A stretch of DNA of 64,000 bases from Lepiota brunneoincarnata. Taxonomy: Eukaryota; Basidiomycota; Agaricomycetes; Agaricales; Agaricaceae. Shown here piece by piece: positions 11,902 to 22,349 of this stretch (its first letter is position 1; each line of letters starts with the position of its first letter). Location: the NCBI GenBank assembly GCA_023014365.1, contig JAEBUN010000002.1:496001-560000 (forward strand), read 5' to 3'. The position numbers and the translations under genes are program-made. A model generated the notes under the pieces. That model saw only the letters and a list, made by a program, of their open reading frames with translations, searched no databases and had not been told where the DNA came from.

Positions 11902-13718
11902 CTACCTCAACTCAATCGGTGGAATCCAATCCGGAACCTTACCCCATTCAAACTTCTGTCCCTTAAATGCCTCCAACGCTGCTTCTGGTATTATCCCCAC
12001 ATACCCCGCAGGTAACATCTGATCATACGGCGTCGTTCCGGGCTTGTAGTATTGTTTTCCTCCCTTGGCGGAGAAGGAGGAAAAGTCGGGTGGACCCGGT
12101 GCATTCGTGTTACCTCCGCCACTCATTGGACCGGGAGTGTTGAGTGGGTTTGAGTTTGGATTTGAACTTGAGAGCGGTGTGAAGATGGACGACGATGGTG
12201 GGGGTGCGCTGCCGAGGGGGTTGAATGCACTTGTAGTTGTGCCTCCACCACCGAACGCACTGCCGCTTTGATTAAAGACGGAGGAGGACTGCGGTAAATT
12301 CGGGCTGGTGACACCACCAAAAGCCGATTGAGGCTGGAGTGACGATGTACCGAAAGCGGAGGGTTGTGTTCCGAATGTACTAAACGCCGATGACCCCTGT
12401 TGCTGTTGCTGTCCACCACCGAAAGCGGAAACAGGCTGAGACTGAGCCGTTCCAAACGGCGTATTGCTAAAAGCAGATGTCGTACCACCAGCGGGTACAC
12501 CAAAGGCCGATGTCGTTGCCGTCGTCGGTTGACCAAAGACAGACGTGGACGCGTTCGTTGGTGGTGCAATGCTCGGTTGGCCGGACGCGCCTCCGGGTAC
12601 ACCGCCGAAAGCACTAGAACTGGGCTGGGCAAATGCAGAGAACCCGCCGCCGCCTCCTCCTGCTGACCCTGCGTTTGCGGCGGCAGCAGCAGCGAATGGA
12701 CTCGGACCTGTATTCGCAAAGGCGCTGAATGCTCCAGTGGCTGGTTTGACTAAGGATGACGACGGCGCTGACGACTGGCCAAACGCAGGTTGTTGTCCGA
12801 ATGAAGACTGACCGAAAACCCCGCCGGTGGCTGTAGTCGATGGTGCTGGGGCGCCGAAAGCAGACGAGGGTGCCTGTGTAGGCTGACCGAATGCCGATGA
12901 GGTTGGCTGTGCAGGTGCGGGTGCGGGTGTGGTGGTTGGTGCAAATGCAGACTGGCCAAAGGCAGGTTGGGAAACTGCAGGTTTTCCAAACGCGGATGGG
13001 GCGCCAAAAGTAGAGGTGGTGGAGGTGGCAGTGGGTGTGCCGAATGCGGAAGTAGTGCCGGTGGTGGTGGGTGCTGTTGTCGTCCCAGCGGGTTTTGGTG
13101 CGTGTGGACTCTGTTTTGCGGCGGTTTGGAAGGTTTGAGAGAGACTGTTGCGTGCGTTCTAGGGGTCATCAAAGTTAGGGGGCTGGGAGAGAGAGGGGAG
13201 AGAGATTGGGAGATGTACATGGATGGTTTGTTCTGCGGCTGCTATCTTGCTGGCCTCGTATGAAGTCTGGTAGGGAGGTGAGTGTTTCAGAGATGGATGG
13301 GTCTGTGGGTGGGGAACTCACGTATTCGTTGACGTTGCCTGCCTTGAGAGCAGCTATGGCGCGGACTCGCAGCTCTTCCGTTGATTCATCAAGGCCTGCG
13401 ATTAGATTTGGCTCGTGCCTTGCGGGCCCATATGTCGCCAACGGCCACATGGGCCTGTCCGAGGTGAGGTCATTCTTGATGCTATCCTGGCTGGAAGGTA
13501 GTGAGTGTCGAGCCGGGGAAGGGGTCGTTGTGAAGCCATACGTGAAGGGCAGAATAGGTTTATTATTTCCACTGGTGCTTGTCCAGGCCTGGTCTGGGAT
13601 GTTGTGAGCACTGTGCTGAGGGTGTCTAACGGCACTTACTGGTGAATTTTGGATGTTCGTTTCTGCAAGACTCCCCAAAGCGACACTGACCGCGTAGAAA
13701 GAACTGACAGACCACCAT
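11902..13718 (-). CDS. NUP42: NUP42/Amo1-type CCCH zinc-finger FG nucleoporin
   Basis: Start at 13718. The first exon gives [18 protein letters not shown] followed by R-N-E-H, a C-x7-C-x5-C-x3-H zinc finger. Short introns lead to the family block [17 protein letters not shown] and a helix ending in KAGNVNEY. A long disordered region follows, with more than fifteen S-A-F-G, V-F-G and F-G-Q repeats. The C-terminus ([20 protein letters not shown], then P) is the Gle1-binding type tail. Zinc finger, FG region and C-terminal helix in this order define Nup42/Amo1 (human NUPL2/hCG1), a cytoplasmic-face nuclear pore protein that works with Gle1 in mRNA export. The start codon lies only about 40 bp from the proposed start of the divergent TAF4 gene. 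Confidence 0.9.
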
Positions 13719-13758
13719 TGAGTCACGTGGGAGAGTTGCTGCTCTGTTCTTGTCGACG

Positions 13759-15226
13759 ATGAAGGCTGAAGACTCAAAGACTTGGTCTCGTCAGTCTTTT
13801 ATTCAGCCTCTTTTTCTGTTCTAATACTCGTCACAGAAGACTCAAATACACCCCATCCTCCGTAAATCTTATTCTCTTCTGTTTTATACAGCATTCTCTC
13901 ATACACTCGGCAGGACCATTCCTTACCAACACTACCAGCCCTACTCTTCACACTACCCCCAGGCTGCCTACGGTCACTATCAATATGCAACCATGCAGGC
14001 CCAGCTATTGCGCCCCACTGCAGCAACAACCCCAACTCCTGCTACGACTTCCCAACCAGCCACTGCTGTAGACAATGCAGACATCGCAACGCTCAACGAC
14101 GCCCTAGGAAGTGCGGGTGTCGATCTCAGGGTGATCTCTCACCTTTACCTCCTTTTTCTTTCCCTCTCACCACTCCTCACAGGCCGAGGAAGAGTCTCTC
14201 CAACGTGGGCATGACCAACACCAGCCCTACAGACCCTATGAGGACCGCACCCGCAAACAACCCCCGAAACCCTCTTTTGATGCCACCCACCTCGGAACAA
14301 AAATGCGCACTATTGGCACCTCACACAAAGTTTCCCGCGTCCCAGAGGACTCTATCAACTACCTTGCACTCGCCCTACGTGCGCGCCTCCAGGACCTCAT
14401 CACAAACATGATCGTTGCCTCCCATCACCGCACAGACACCCAATTTGATCGCCCTGCCTCATTATACACCGACAATACGCCCATGTGGAGCATCGTTGTG
14501 CGGTCGGATGTCGCAAAGCAACTCGCAGCGCTGGAAAAAGTCGAGCGGGAAGAAGAGATCAAGGTACGCAGGGAGCGAAAAGAGCGGGCAGAGATGACTG
14601 CCGCCCACGCTGCTGCATTGGCCGCTCAAGCTAATGGAGCTGCTTCGGGTACTGCGGATGGTGGAGCAGGTGGTGCAGCGGAGGAAGAAGGCGGTGCGAA
14701 GAAAAAGAGAAAAAAGGACGGGCCGGGTGTTACGGCGAGGAACATGTCAGAGGACGTGAGGAAGAAGATGTCGAATGCGGTGGCGACGCAGGCTGCTGGA
14801 TTGGGTGGAAAATATGCGTGGATGACAGCTGCAACTGCCAATTCATCTGTACCAAAGCCGAAACCGGCAGCAACAGCACCAACGGCAACGACACCAACGA
14901 CAACGATAACAGCCGCATCAACATCGATATTGCCAGTGACAACGTCGGCAGTGACAACTAGTACGAGTCCAATTACAGCTGCCGGAACAACAACTGCTGC
15001 TGCGGCAAGTACTCTAACAGCGAATGCTATTATGAATACCCCCTCTGCTGCAAGCTCATGGGCAAGACCCTATGTACCAACGAAAAGGCCGACATCGACG
15101 ACAGCTGCACAACCGGCGGCGGAAGAAGACACGCGCACGTTGGTGACGATGCGAGATGCAATGTTCGTGATTGAAAAGGAGCGAGGGCACGGCGGAGGGC
15201 GGGGAGCAGCACGAGGGTTTATCTAG
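13759..15226 (+). CDS. TAF4: TFIID subunit TAF4 (C-terminal-domain type)
   Basis: Coding is certain from about 13931 (Tyr/Gln-rich [20 protein letters not shown]). The start at 13759 (MKAEDSKTW) needs two short introns and is tentative. A clear intron lies at 14131-14182. The protein contains [18 protein letters not shown], the histone-fold-like entry, then [22 protein letters not shown] and a conserved helix block [17 protein letters not shown], then [20 protein letters not shown] with a long basic helix. A Thr/Ala-rich low-complexity segment precedes the end. This is the fungal TAF4 C-terminal domain, which pairs with TAF12 in TFIID. At about 400 aa it is shorter than animal TAF4, as expected for fungi. 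Confidence 0.88.
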
Positions 15227-15305
15227 TATGTATAGCCACCGTGGGATTGTAGTCATGCATATGTTGCACAGCTCTCTTTATTAGTCCCTTTTGAACCGGA
15301 ACCAC

Positions 15306-17264
15306 ATGGATCTCGAGCACCTCGATGCCTTGCTCGCCACTGACGACGAATCTGTCCTCGATGCAGAGATTCACAAACATGAGCACCTCATGTCTCTCCT
15401 CACGCATCGCATCGCCGCACTCAAAAGCCACCGCAACTCGCTCTCGCCAACCTCTCGATTACCCATGGAAGTACTCAGTGAAATCATGCTCGTAGCCTGC
15501 CACCAGTCCATCAAAGAGAATAACGAATCAGACGTCTACCCCACCTCTCTCCCTTTACCCCTCATCCTTGGTCATGTTTGTGCAGCGTGGCGCACACTTG
15601 CATGGAGACTTTCCGGGTTGTGGTCTACTATTCCTCTGGCGCTCGTCAAGGGACTGTATGTGAGACATATTGTCCTCCTCGATGAGTGGCTCGACCGTGC
15701 TGGCGAGCATCAGGATCTGCACATTGTTCTTACACTCCGATATGAATATGCCGAGCTACAGTATTGGCGGGATTATCCTCCTGAAGAGATACTGAGGAAG
15801 CTGTACAAGCGTTCCAAACAGTGGTACACGTTTTACTCGACCCTCCCGAATTTGTGCTTTGACATCTTCGCGGAGGTGTACGATAAATTACCTCGGCTGC
15901 ACACACTGATACTTAACCGCTCCGGAAGAATGGCATATGAGGTATTTTTGGGCACAAACAGCTATACAGTCATCCCAGGCAACCCATTCATTCAAGGTGG
16001 AGCAGGACTGGGAGGAGTGGGGGGAATCACTCCCATCGACATCGACAGCTCCAAAACCGATCCCTGGTACATGCTCTCCCGTGCTCCCTCCCTCCGCACC
16101 GTCGTCCTCCCAGAAGCACTCGCCCCATCCGAAATCTCACTCCCCTATGCCCAACTAACCCACCTCGAAGTCCGTACTATACCCATCGACGACTGCCTCC
16201 GCGTCCTCGAACAAACACCCCTCATTGTCTCTTTTGACTTCTACGGAATCTATTCCGGCCCACTCACGTTCTTCCCTGCTACACCGAGTCACCTACATCT
16301 TGCCCACCTTGTGAAATTCAACATCTTTTCAGACCCTGCCAACCTCTCGCGATTCCTTGATGCACTAACAACACCAAAGTTGCGTAGTGTGGAGTTTAAG
16401 AGTACGACGGGGACACTTTCGCTTGTGACTTCGCAGCTTCGCCAGCTTTCTGAGCGGAGTGGCTGTCGATTGAGAAAGCTTGGGATGTGTATACCGAGTG
16501 TGGGGAAGTGTGAGGAGCAGATTGTTGGGTTTTTGAGGGGGGAGGAGATGCAGGAGTTGGAGGAGGTTGTGTTGGAGAGTTGGCAGACAGATGTGGAGGG
16601 GCTTTCGGATGGGTTCTTGGAGAGGATGAATCCGGAGAGGAGGGTGAGGACTGTGAGGAAGTATTCATATCCTTTGCCACCTATTACTCCCGAACAAGAT
16701 TTTGTGGATGGTGATGGTGGTGGTGATGGTTTGATTGTGGTGCCGGGGTGGGTGGATGTGCCGATGGATGAAGTGAGGGAAGTGGTGGATGAGATGGTGG
16801 AGTTGACCGATGATGATGATGATGATGGGTTACCAGAGGTGTTGTTGCCGAAATTGGCGGCGATAACGTATAAAGGTACGCTTTCGTTCAAGCCGAGCAC
16901 GTTGAAAACGTTGTTGGCGGCGAGGTGGAGGAGGACGCCTAGGAGACGAGTGGTACCAAGGTTGCAACCTTTTCCTAAACAACCTGTCCCACAGCTATTA
17001 TCACCGTCATCGTCATCATCACCAGAGTTGGAACAAGAACAAATTCCCGTGTTTGAGGATAGCGGACCATCGGAGGCGGGGGTGGTTACATATGAAGAGG
17101 AAGAATGGTTTCCTACGACCCGACTCTCTGCTTTTGAGATTTATGCACCTGACACGGACTTTGAGCAGTCTATTGATGAGGAGACGAATTTGGCGTTTAG
17201 GGAATTGCTGAAGGAGGGGTTTTGTTTGAGTATTACGACCAAGAGGGGATCGCTTGTGTTTTGA
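15306..17264 (+). CDS. F-box-like domain protein
   Basis: Single-exon gene of 652 codons from MDLEHLDALLATDD. The N-terminal 40 residues form a short coiled coil (LMSLLTHRIAALKSHRNSLS). The F-box follows: SRLPMEVLSEIMLVAC and, after an insert, LGHVCAAWRTLAWRLSGLW. The remainder has degenerate leucine-rich spacing, as in many basidiomycete F-box proteins, plus acidic low-complexity segments near codons 490-510 and 580-610. Such proteins are substrate adaptors of SCF ubiquitin ligases through Skp1 binding; the target here is unknown. The frame is intact over 1.96 kb. A 203-codon open frame on the opposite strand is only its mirror. Confidence 0.88.
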   Translation: MDLEHLDALLATDDESVLDAEIHKHEHLMSLLTHRIAALKSHRNSLSPTSRLPMEVLSEIMLVACHQSIKENNESDVYPTSLPLPLILGHVCAAWRTLAWRLSGLWSTIPLALVKGLYVRHIVLLDEWLDRAGEHQDLHIVLTLRYEYAELQYWRDYPPEEILRKLYKRSKQWYTFYSTLPNLCFDIFAEVYDKLPRLHTLILNRSGRMAYEVFLGTNSYTVIPGNPFIQGGAGLGGVGGITPIDIDSSKTDPWYMLSRAPSLRTVVLPEALAPSEISLPYAQLTHLEVRTIPIDDCLRVLEQTPLIVSFDFYGIYSGPLTFFPATPSHLHLAHLVKFNIFSDPANLSRFLDALTTPKLRSVEFKSTTGTLSLVTSQLRQLSERSGCRLRKLGMCIPSVGKCEEQIVGFLRGEEMQELEEVVLESWQTDVEGLSDGFLERMNPERRVRTVRKYSYPLPPITPEQDFVDGDGGGDGLIVVPGWVDVPMDEVREVVDEMVELTDDDDDDGLPEVLLPKLAAITYKGTLSFKPSTLKTLLAARWRRTPRRRVVPRLQPFPKQPVPQLLSPSSSSSPELEQEQIPVFEDSGPSEAGVVTYEEEEWFPTTRLSAFEIYAPDTDFEQSIDEETNLAFRELLKEGFCLSITTKRGSLVF

Positions 17265-17368
17265 GAGGGAAGGCCCGGTTTATTCGATTTGAGGCTAATA
17301 TGTTAAAACTAGAGTTTTCTGATAGATAGACAGATAGACACTATGAGTGACTTTTTTTCTTGGGGTTT

Positions 17369-18581
17369 TTAAAAATCTAAATCGGATTCGGAAGCCGGGT
17401 CGGAGCCAACGATATCAGCCCCCGGGAGCAGCCAGCGAAAGGTGAGACTTAGCCGGATACCGCGTTCGAGCCCAGCGGCCTGCTTGTGCCTGTTTCTCGG
17501 AGGGCCCGTTGCAAGTCCCGGCGTCATCATCCTCACTACGTCGAAGTGGCGGGGGAGGACAAGATACGAAATCGGTCTTGCGTTTCTCGATGGCGTGAGT
17601 CCATTTGTATCTTGCATCGGAGGAGAGGAACAAGGATGCTACGTTCGGGGAGGTAGAGGTCGTAGATGTCTTCTTCTTTCTTCCCCTGAGAGCTGCTGCT
17701 GTTGCTGCTGCCCTGAGGGCAGCACGAGTCTGAGTCCAGGACAGTGCCACTATCCCCTGTGGCAGCCCGGATACCCGGCAGACAAGAGGAATTGACTACT
17801 TCCAGTCCTACCACTCGAGCGAATTGCATGACGCATCCGCTACCTAGACTGATGCCGATGATTCCGTCTCCAAAGCGGTTAAGTAGGTCTACGTGGGAGG
17901 TTATGCCTTCTCCGGGGGTGTATAAATTGAGAATGACTTGTCTGGCGTGGGTATTGGTTTCGGTGGAGGGAGGGAAGAGGAGGGCGTGGGTGGGTGGAGG
18001 AAGGTATGGAAGGAGGAGGGTGGAGAGGGTCGTAAGGAGGCTCGTGAGTATCGGTGGAAGGTCGGTGGTAGTAGTAGTCGTGGCACCAGTAGCAGTAGGA
18101 GTCATTATAGGGGTCGTGGCAGTAGTAGTTGGGGAGGACGAGCGCGAGCCCGGGCGCCGGGCGAAGAGCATGATTTGGTTTATGGATGGGTCATGGTGGA
18201 AGTAGGTGGACATGCAGTAATTGAGGATTGTGTCCGCCGAGGTCTTGTGGGAGTTGAAGGGACTGGGGTGAAGTGTAGACCGGGGATGGGTGGGGCAGTG
18301 AGGAGTGCGGGTGTGGGACTCCAAGTCGTTGAAGGATCAGGTGTAGTAGGATTATTTACTGTGCTATCATTATGGGAGAGGGCGGAGAAGAGGGATGAGG
18401 GGGAGTACGACGACTTGAGGTCGTCCGCTGTGGCGGCGCCTAGTGGTGGGGGAATATTAATGGGTGGTATTTCGATGCGGAGGCATTTTCTGGGATGGAT
18501 TGTAGTACTATTGGTGTCGTTGGGTGCTTTCCGCTTTATGCAGAGAGGAGAGGTCGGAGGTAGTGTTGGAGTACTTGTCAT
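17369..18581 (-). CDS. AlkB-type Fe(II)/2-oxoglutarate dioxygenase, frame disrupted
   Basis: The C-terminal two thirds are diagnostic: NQIMLF, then VILNLYTPGEGITSHVDLLN with the iron-binding H-x-D, FGDGIIGISLGSGCVMQF, a YLPERSIL strand, A-R-Y-K-W-T-H with the distal His, and RLSLTFRWLLPGAD with the 2OG-binding Arg. This is the AlkB-like superfamily, which demethylates nucleic acids or proteins. An intron between TDF and AAGLERGIR (GTATCT to AGCAG) restores the last frame. Three other frame changes cannot be spliced away: extra bases near 18263, 18238 and 17628. Removing one base at each joins PGLHFTP, SLQLPQDL, ADTILNYC and then ILV with LSSDARYKW. The N-terminus (MTSTPTLPPTSP) is Pro/Ser-rich. 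Either assembly insertions or a decayed gene. Confidence 0.8.
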
Positions 18582-19710
18582 TGGACGGTCGTTATTCGGA
18601 GTAACCGGGGTGCAAGTGAGAATTGATATGTGCTGTCATCATCGCCCTCTCGGCACTCCCAACGCCATCTCATCATGGTCTCAGGGGACATCGCCCATGG
18701 GTAGCCGGGCGTGTAGCTAGGAAACCCTGTCCTATTCCCCATTTTTGTCTACACGGAAGAGCTATAAGTTTGTAAAGCTACTAGGTTGGTCGGTACTGGG
18801 ACCTTGCGAAATTCGTACCGGACGCCACGGCATACAAGGGTAGGTGCTTCCGTTGGTGTATAGTATAAGGGGACTTATGAAGTGGGTGATACGGGCATAG
18901 TAAATCATTGTTGTATATGGCTTGGCGGTAAATAATGTAGTTTTGGCGATGTCCGTGCTCCATCAGTGCCATTGTCGTATGCATCTCTTGTGACTCTCTC
19001 GAATGCAAATGAAGAGGGAAATACTCTATAATATATAGTACTTGAAGATATTCAACTCTGGTGCTTAGCTACAGCGTAACCAGCTTGAAGTTTTCCCCTC
19101 AGTTTCACTCTCTCCACTCTCTCTCTCTTTCTCAAGTCTCTCACTCGACGGAGTTGTACTTGTACCCAGTTTCACGAGGTCGAGAAGACGAGCCCGTGGT
19201 TGTTTCGTCAACCACACCTCGCCCTTACGATTGTCTTGGAGGATGATTCTCTTTCCTACACTGGCTCATCTGGAATGTAATTTTAAAAACTCATTATATC
19301 CAGATTGCGTCCCCGAAATATTTAACACTGTCACTGCTAAGACATAAGGATGATGTGAAGTGCTACCCTGACGCTTGGGACAGGCTCATTAGGATTCACT
19401 TTGCCCTCACTAGGGTTGAAGCTTGAAGCGTTGGCCCTCGACTGTTCGGCCTCCGGCCACTTTCTTGTATCGTAGAATCTTGTGTGACCCACTACCTGCC
19501 GCAGCAACACCAGGTTCCGACATCTCGAGTGTGTGTTTCCAAGCGCCATACAGCCTATCCATCGTAGATTTAATCGCGCCATGGCACACAACTCAAGCCC
19601 GATAAGACTTGGGGAGAGTGTACCTTAGAGCGTGAGAAGATCAGATTGATAACCGGACCAAGGGCAGCCGGCTACCCCGGCTACCCACCTGTTTATTCAA
19701 CTCCCAGCCC
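18582..19710. other. Intergenic region, no gene seen
   Basis: Just over 1.1 kb between the divergent AlkB-like and thioesterase genes. Only short overlapping open frames without motifs are present. A pyrimidine-rich stretch lies around 19100-19140. It probably holds both promoters. Confidence 0.45.
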
Positions 19711-20507
19711 ATGTCCGACGACTATACCCCCACAATCGACCCCTCCAAAATCAAAGGCAATGCCTCCGACACCGCGAAGAGCATCCTTTCAAACACTGCC
19801 GCTTACTTCGGTAAAATTGGCAGAGCATCGCGCTCCAAGCCCCTCTTCGTCGAGGACATCAACAGGAGGTTCGTTGTAACTGAGGCTCGGATCGAAAGCA
19901 AGAGGGAAGATGAGACGAAAAAGGAGGCAATTGTAGTTGTCGAGCTTGACGTTACTGACGGTCAGTCCCCCATGTGTATTGATACTAGGAAGAAAGGCTG
20001 AGAATTAGTGTAGATATGACGAATGGAAAGGGAATCATGCACGGAGGGTGCACTGCATACCTTATTGACCAGTGAGCACTCAGCAATTCAGGGCCCGGCC
20101 ACGTCTATGTTTAATGTAATTACTCAGGGCAACGACACTCGTATTGCTCACGTACAGTCTCGATATCGATGACAAGTTCTTTTCAGGCGTATCCCAATCT
20201 CTGAACATCGTGTATCACTCCCCCGCAGCTGTGTATGCTTCCTTTTGTCTTCGCTTTCTACTTATGCTGATATCTTTGTTCACAGGGGCGACAAACTGAG
20301 AATCGTGAATTACACAGTTGCGGGTGGATCGAGAGCCAAAACCGCACGGTGTGAAGTAAGCATAAACACGTCCCACCCTCACTCACGTGTTAGTCTGATG
20401 GTGTGCATGATTTTTAGGTGTGGAATGCGACACATCATAGACTCGTAGCATCTGGCGTTCACATCAAGATGGAACCGGCCGGGCCCCTCCTTAGAACTAA
20501 ACTCTGA
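19711..20507 (+). CDS. Hotdog-fold acyl-CoA thioesterase (PaaI/ACOT13 type)
   Basis: Five exons by eye. Exon 1 runs from MSDDYTPTIDPSKIKGN to VELDVTDG. The next exon reads MTNGKGIMHGGCTAYLID, with the H-G-G turn of the thioesterase superfamily. The third reads ATTLVLLTYSLDIDD, then FSGVSQSLNIVYHSPA. The fourth has VGDKLRIVNYTVAGG. The last ends HRLVASGVHIKME and a short tail. All four introns are canonical and phase-consistent. The product is about 190 aa, a normal length. It likely hydrolyses medium- or long-chain acyl-CoA as a tetramer; localisation is unclear. No frame problems. Confidence 0.9.
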
Positions 20508-21500
20508 ACGAACACGTTAAGTCGTGGGGTATGTCACCACCTCTGGAACAACTTGTAAGTAGGAGCATGGTCATCTGCAGATGCCTTCACCCTGTTTTTT
20601 AAGATCATTCACCAGGGTATTTCGTGGCCGGTCCATTTGGTACCATTTCCTGTCAACCTGCCAACTACATGCTTGTGACCTGGCTCATAAACATCATTTT
20701 TGAGCTGTCTGAAACACACCGTCTGAAACCCAACTTTGTGCCCACCAGATGTTACTGGGCACGAGAACCACCACCCCTGACCCCTGCTGGAGGGTATCAG
20801 TTAAACCTCGAGTAACCTGACAGCGATTCCGCACTGGTAGTATGACACAAGGCTGAGGGGTTTCAGTGGGGAACTGAGGGGAACCTCTAGGTGCAGCTAT
20901 ATCCTAGAAGGCTTTCCCAAAGTGAGTAGGCATCCACCATCCCACCACGAGGACATGGGGAGAACCCTCGGACTCCTTGGCTTCAGTCCTTGCTCCATCT
21001 GCGAATTTGCCGGGCTACTACTTTGGTATATCGAGCACCCAGGCTTTGGTGACATGTGTTCTGTGGCATGCAGATTCTCGAGCCCCCTATGTTGCGCCAG
21101 ATCCTAACACCGTAAGGGATGGGATAGTCTGGTCTTTGGTGACATCATGCTTCGTTTGTTATCAGCACTGTGCCGCGAGGAATTGGTGATAAATTGGGCA
21201 TCGGGGAAACCGGCCAAGCGAGAGCTTTGCCTCTTCTTGAGCGAAGGCCGGCTGGCCATTTTACCTGAGGGACATGTAGATGGGAGTGCCGCACATCACC
21301 GTTTCATTTCTTCTGGTACAAGATGCCCTCCCATGTGCATCGGTAAAAAAATTGTAGCGAGAGACAAGTGCCTCCATGGCCTTCTACTGGCAATTCCTGT
21401 AGTGGAATGTCCGTACCGACCGCTAAAATGCAGGAGTCCTTATCAATTGAACGCTGCGTTTATGCAATAGATAAAGCTTAGCTTACTACTAACGGCCCCT
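20508..21500. other. Intergenic stretch with relic-like sequence only
   Basis: No exon chain could be assembled. Open frames such as 21147-21470 (+) have no recognisable motif and no splice partners. The downstream end enters the first secreted-peptide repeat unit near 21500. Confidence 0.4.
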
Positions 21501-21828
21501 TTTTGGCCCTGTACCTGGTCTGACTATCGCTCCCGAAGATCTAACCGCGCCCAGTAATTCACCCTACCTGTGGCCCGGAGCCCGCGAAACAAGCGAAGAA
21601 GCACTCAACGACTTCCAGGCTGTCAATACTTTCAGATTCCGATCGTACAACATGTTATACATATGTTCGCCTTTCCACTTCCATCGAGCATCAAATTCGT
21701 ACAATGCGTCAAACAAACACGTTGCAAACCTCAACTTTACTTCTGATTCTAGCTCCAACTCCTGCTGCAGGAATTGGTCAACACAATGTGAACTCGAATG
21801 CGAGGAAAAAGGAGGCTTACCCTGACAT

Positions 21829-22035
21829 TCAACGGGTCGTCTCGTCCTGGATATCAGACTCAGATGGGGAGTCTGATCCACCGAGCAGACCTCCGAGACC
21901 CGACGACAAGCTATTGGCGGCATTGGTAACAGTGTCAAGTGGCCCGGACGCCTGAGGACCGGGTGCAGGAAGCGCCGAAGCGATGGTGCCAAACAAGAGA
22001 GTGGCGATAACGGGAGCAATGACGGCAAATTTCAT
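21829..22035 (-). CDS. Small secreted peptide, family A, copy 1
   Basis: 68 aa starting MKFAVIAPVIATLLFGTIAS. This is a clean signal peptide with predicted cleavage after A-S-A or near L-P-A-P. The mature part is about 45 aa: a spacer (LDTVTNAANSLSSG), the core LGGLLGG, then an acidic Ser-rich tail ending D-E-T-T-R at the stop. The start at 22035 is chosen because all four copies align there; the frame stays open upstream by chance. No cysteines, so it is not a typical disulphide-rich effector. Function unknown. This is the most divergent copy in its mature region. Confidence 0.8.
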   Translation of the reverse strand: MKFAVIAPVIATLLFGTIASALPAPGPQASGPLDTVTNAANSLSSGLGGLLGGSDSPSESDIQDETTR

Positions 22036-22142
22036 AATGAAATGCACTAGTGTCGCGTAGAGAACTGCTGGAATGCTGTGAGAAGACAAAGAACTCGAGT
22101 GATGCACTGAATTCTGAAGAGTTCAGAGAGCTGAATGAGGGG

Positions 22143-22150
22143 TTTTTATA
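22143..22150 (-). promoter_or_regulatory. TATA box of peptide copy 1
   Basis: TATAAAAA on the minus strand, 108 bp upstream of the start codon. The same element lies at nearly the same distance (108-130 bp) in all four copies and is followed upstream by a conserved segment containing CTCTGGGT-like sequence. Confidence 0.6.
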
Positions 22151-22349
22151 CACCTTCGACTAACCCAGAGCTCGACCCATATGTGTCCAAGTGTTCTATC
22201 GTCCTTGATATTTTTTTACCTCTGTTTTTCTTTCTGGGACTTGGTGTGCTGCGTGTAGCTAGTTCTGCAACCTATGATCTCTAAATCCGCACCAACTCCG
22301 AGTCGCGCAGCCCAGAAATGAGCTAGAATTACCTGCGGGGCTCCGTAGA

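Noticed and set aside
12123..12719. 198-codon minus-strand open frame rich in His/Arg/Ser
   Set aside because: Out-of-frame reading of the FG-repeat exon of the NUP42-like gene.
16289..16900. 203-codon minus-strand frame rich in Ser and Thr
   Set aside because: Antisense shadow of the intact F-box gene.
18263..18361. An intron from GTAAAT to CCCCAG to explain one AlkB frame shift
   Set aside because: It is in phase for one junction but would remove the conserved-looking P-G-L-H-F segment and does not fix the second shift 25 bases further on.
17938..18720. 260-codon plus-strand open frame, Gly/Val-rich
   Set aside because: It lies exactly antisense to the AlkB-like gene and its composition is the mirror of that Pro/Ser/Thr-rich N-terminus. 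No motif or intron supports it.
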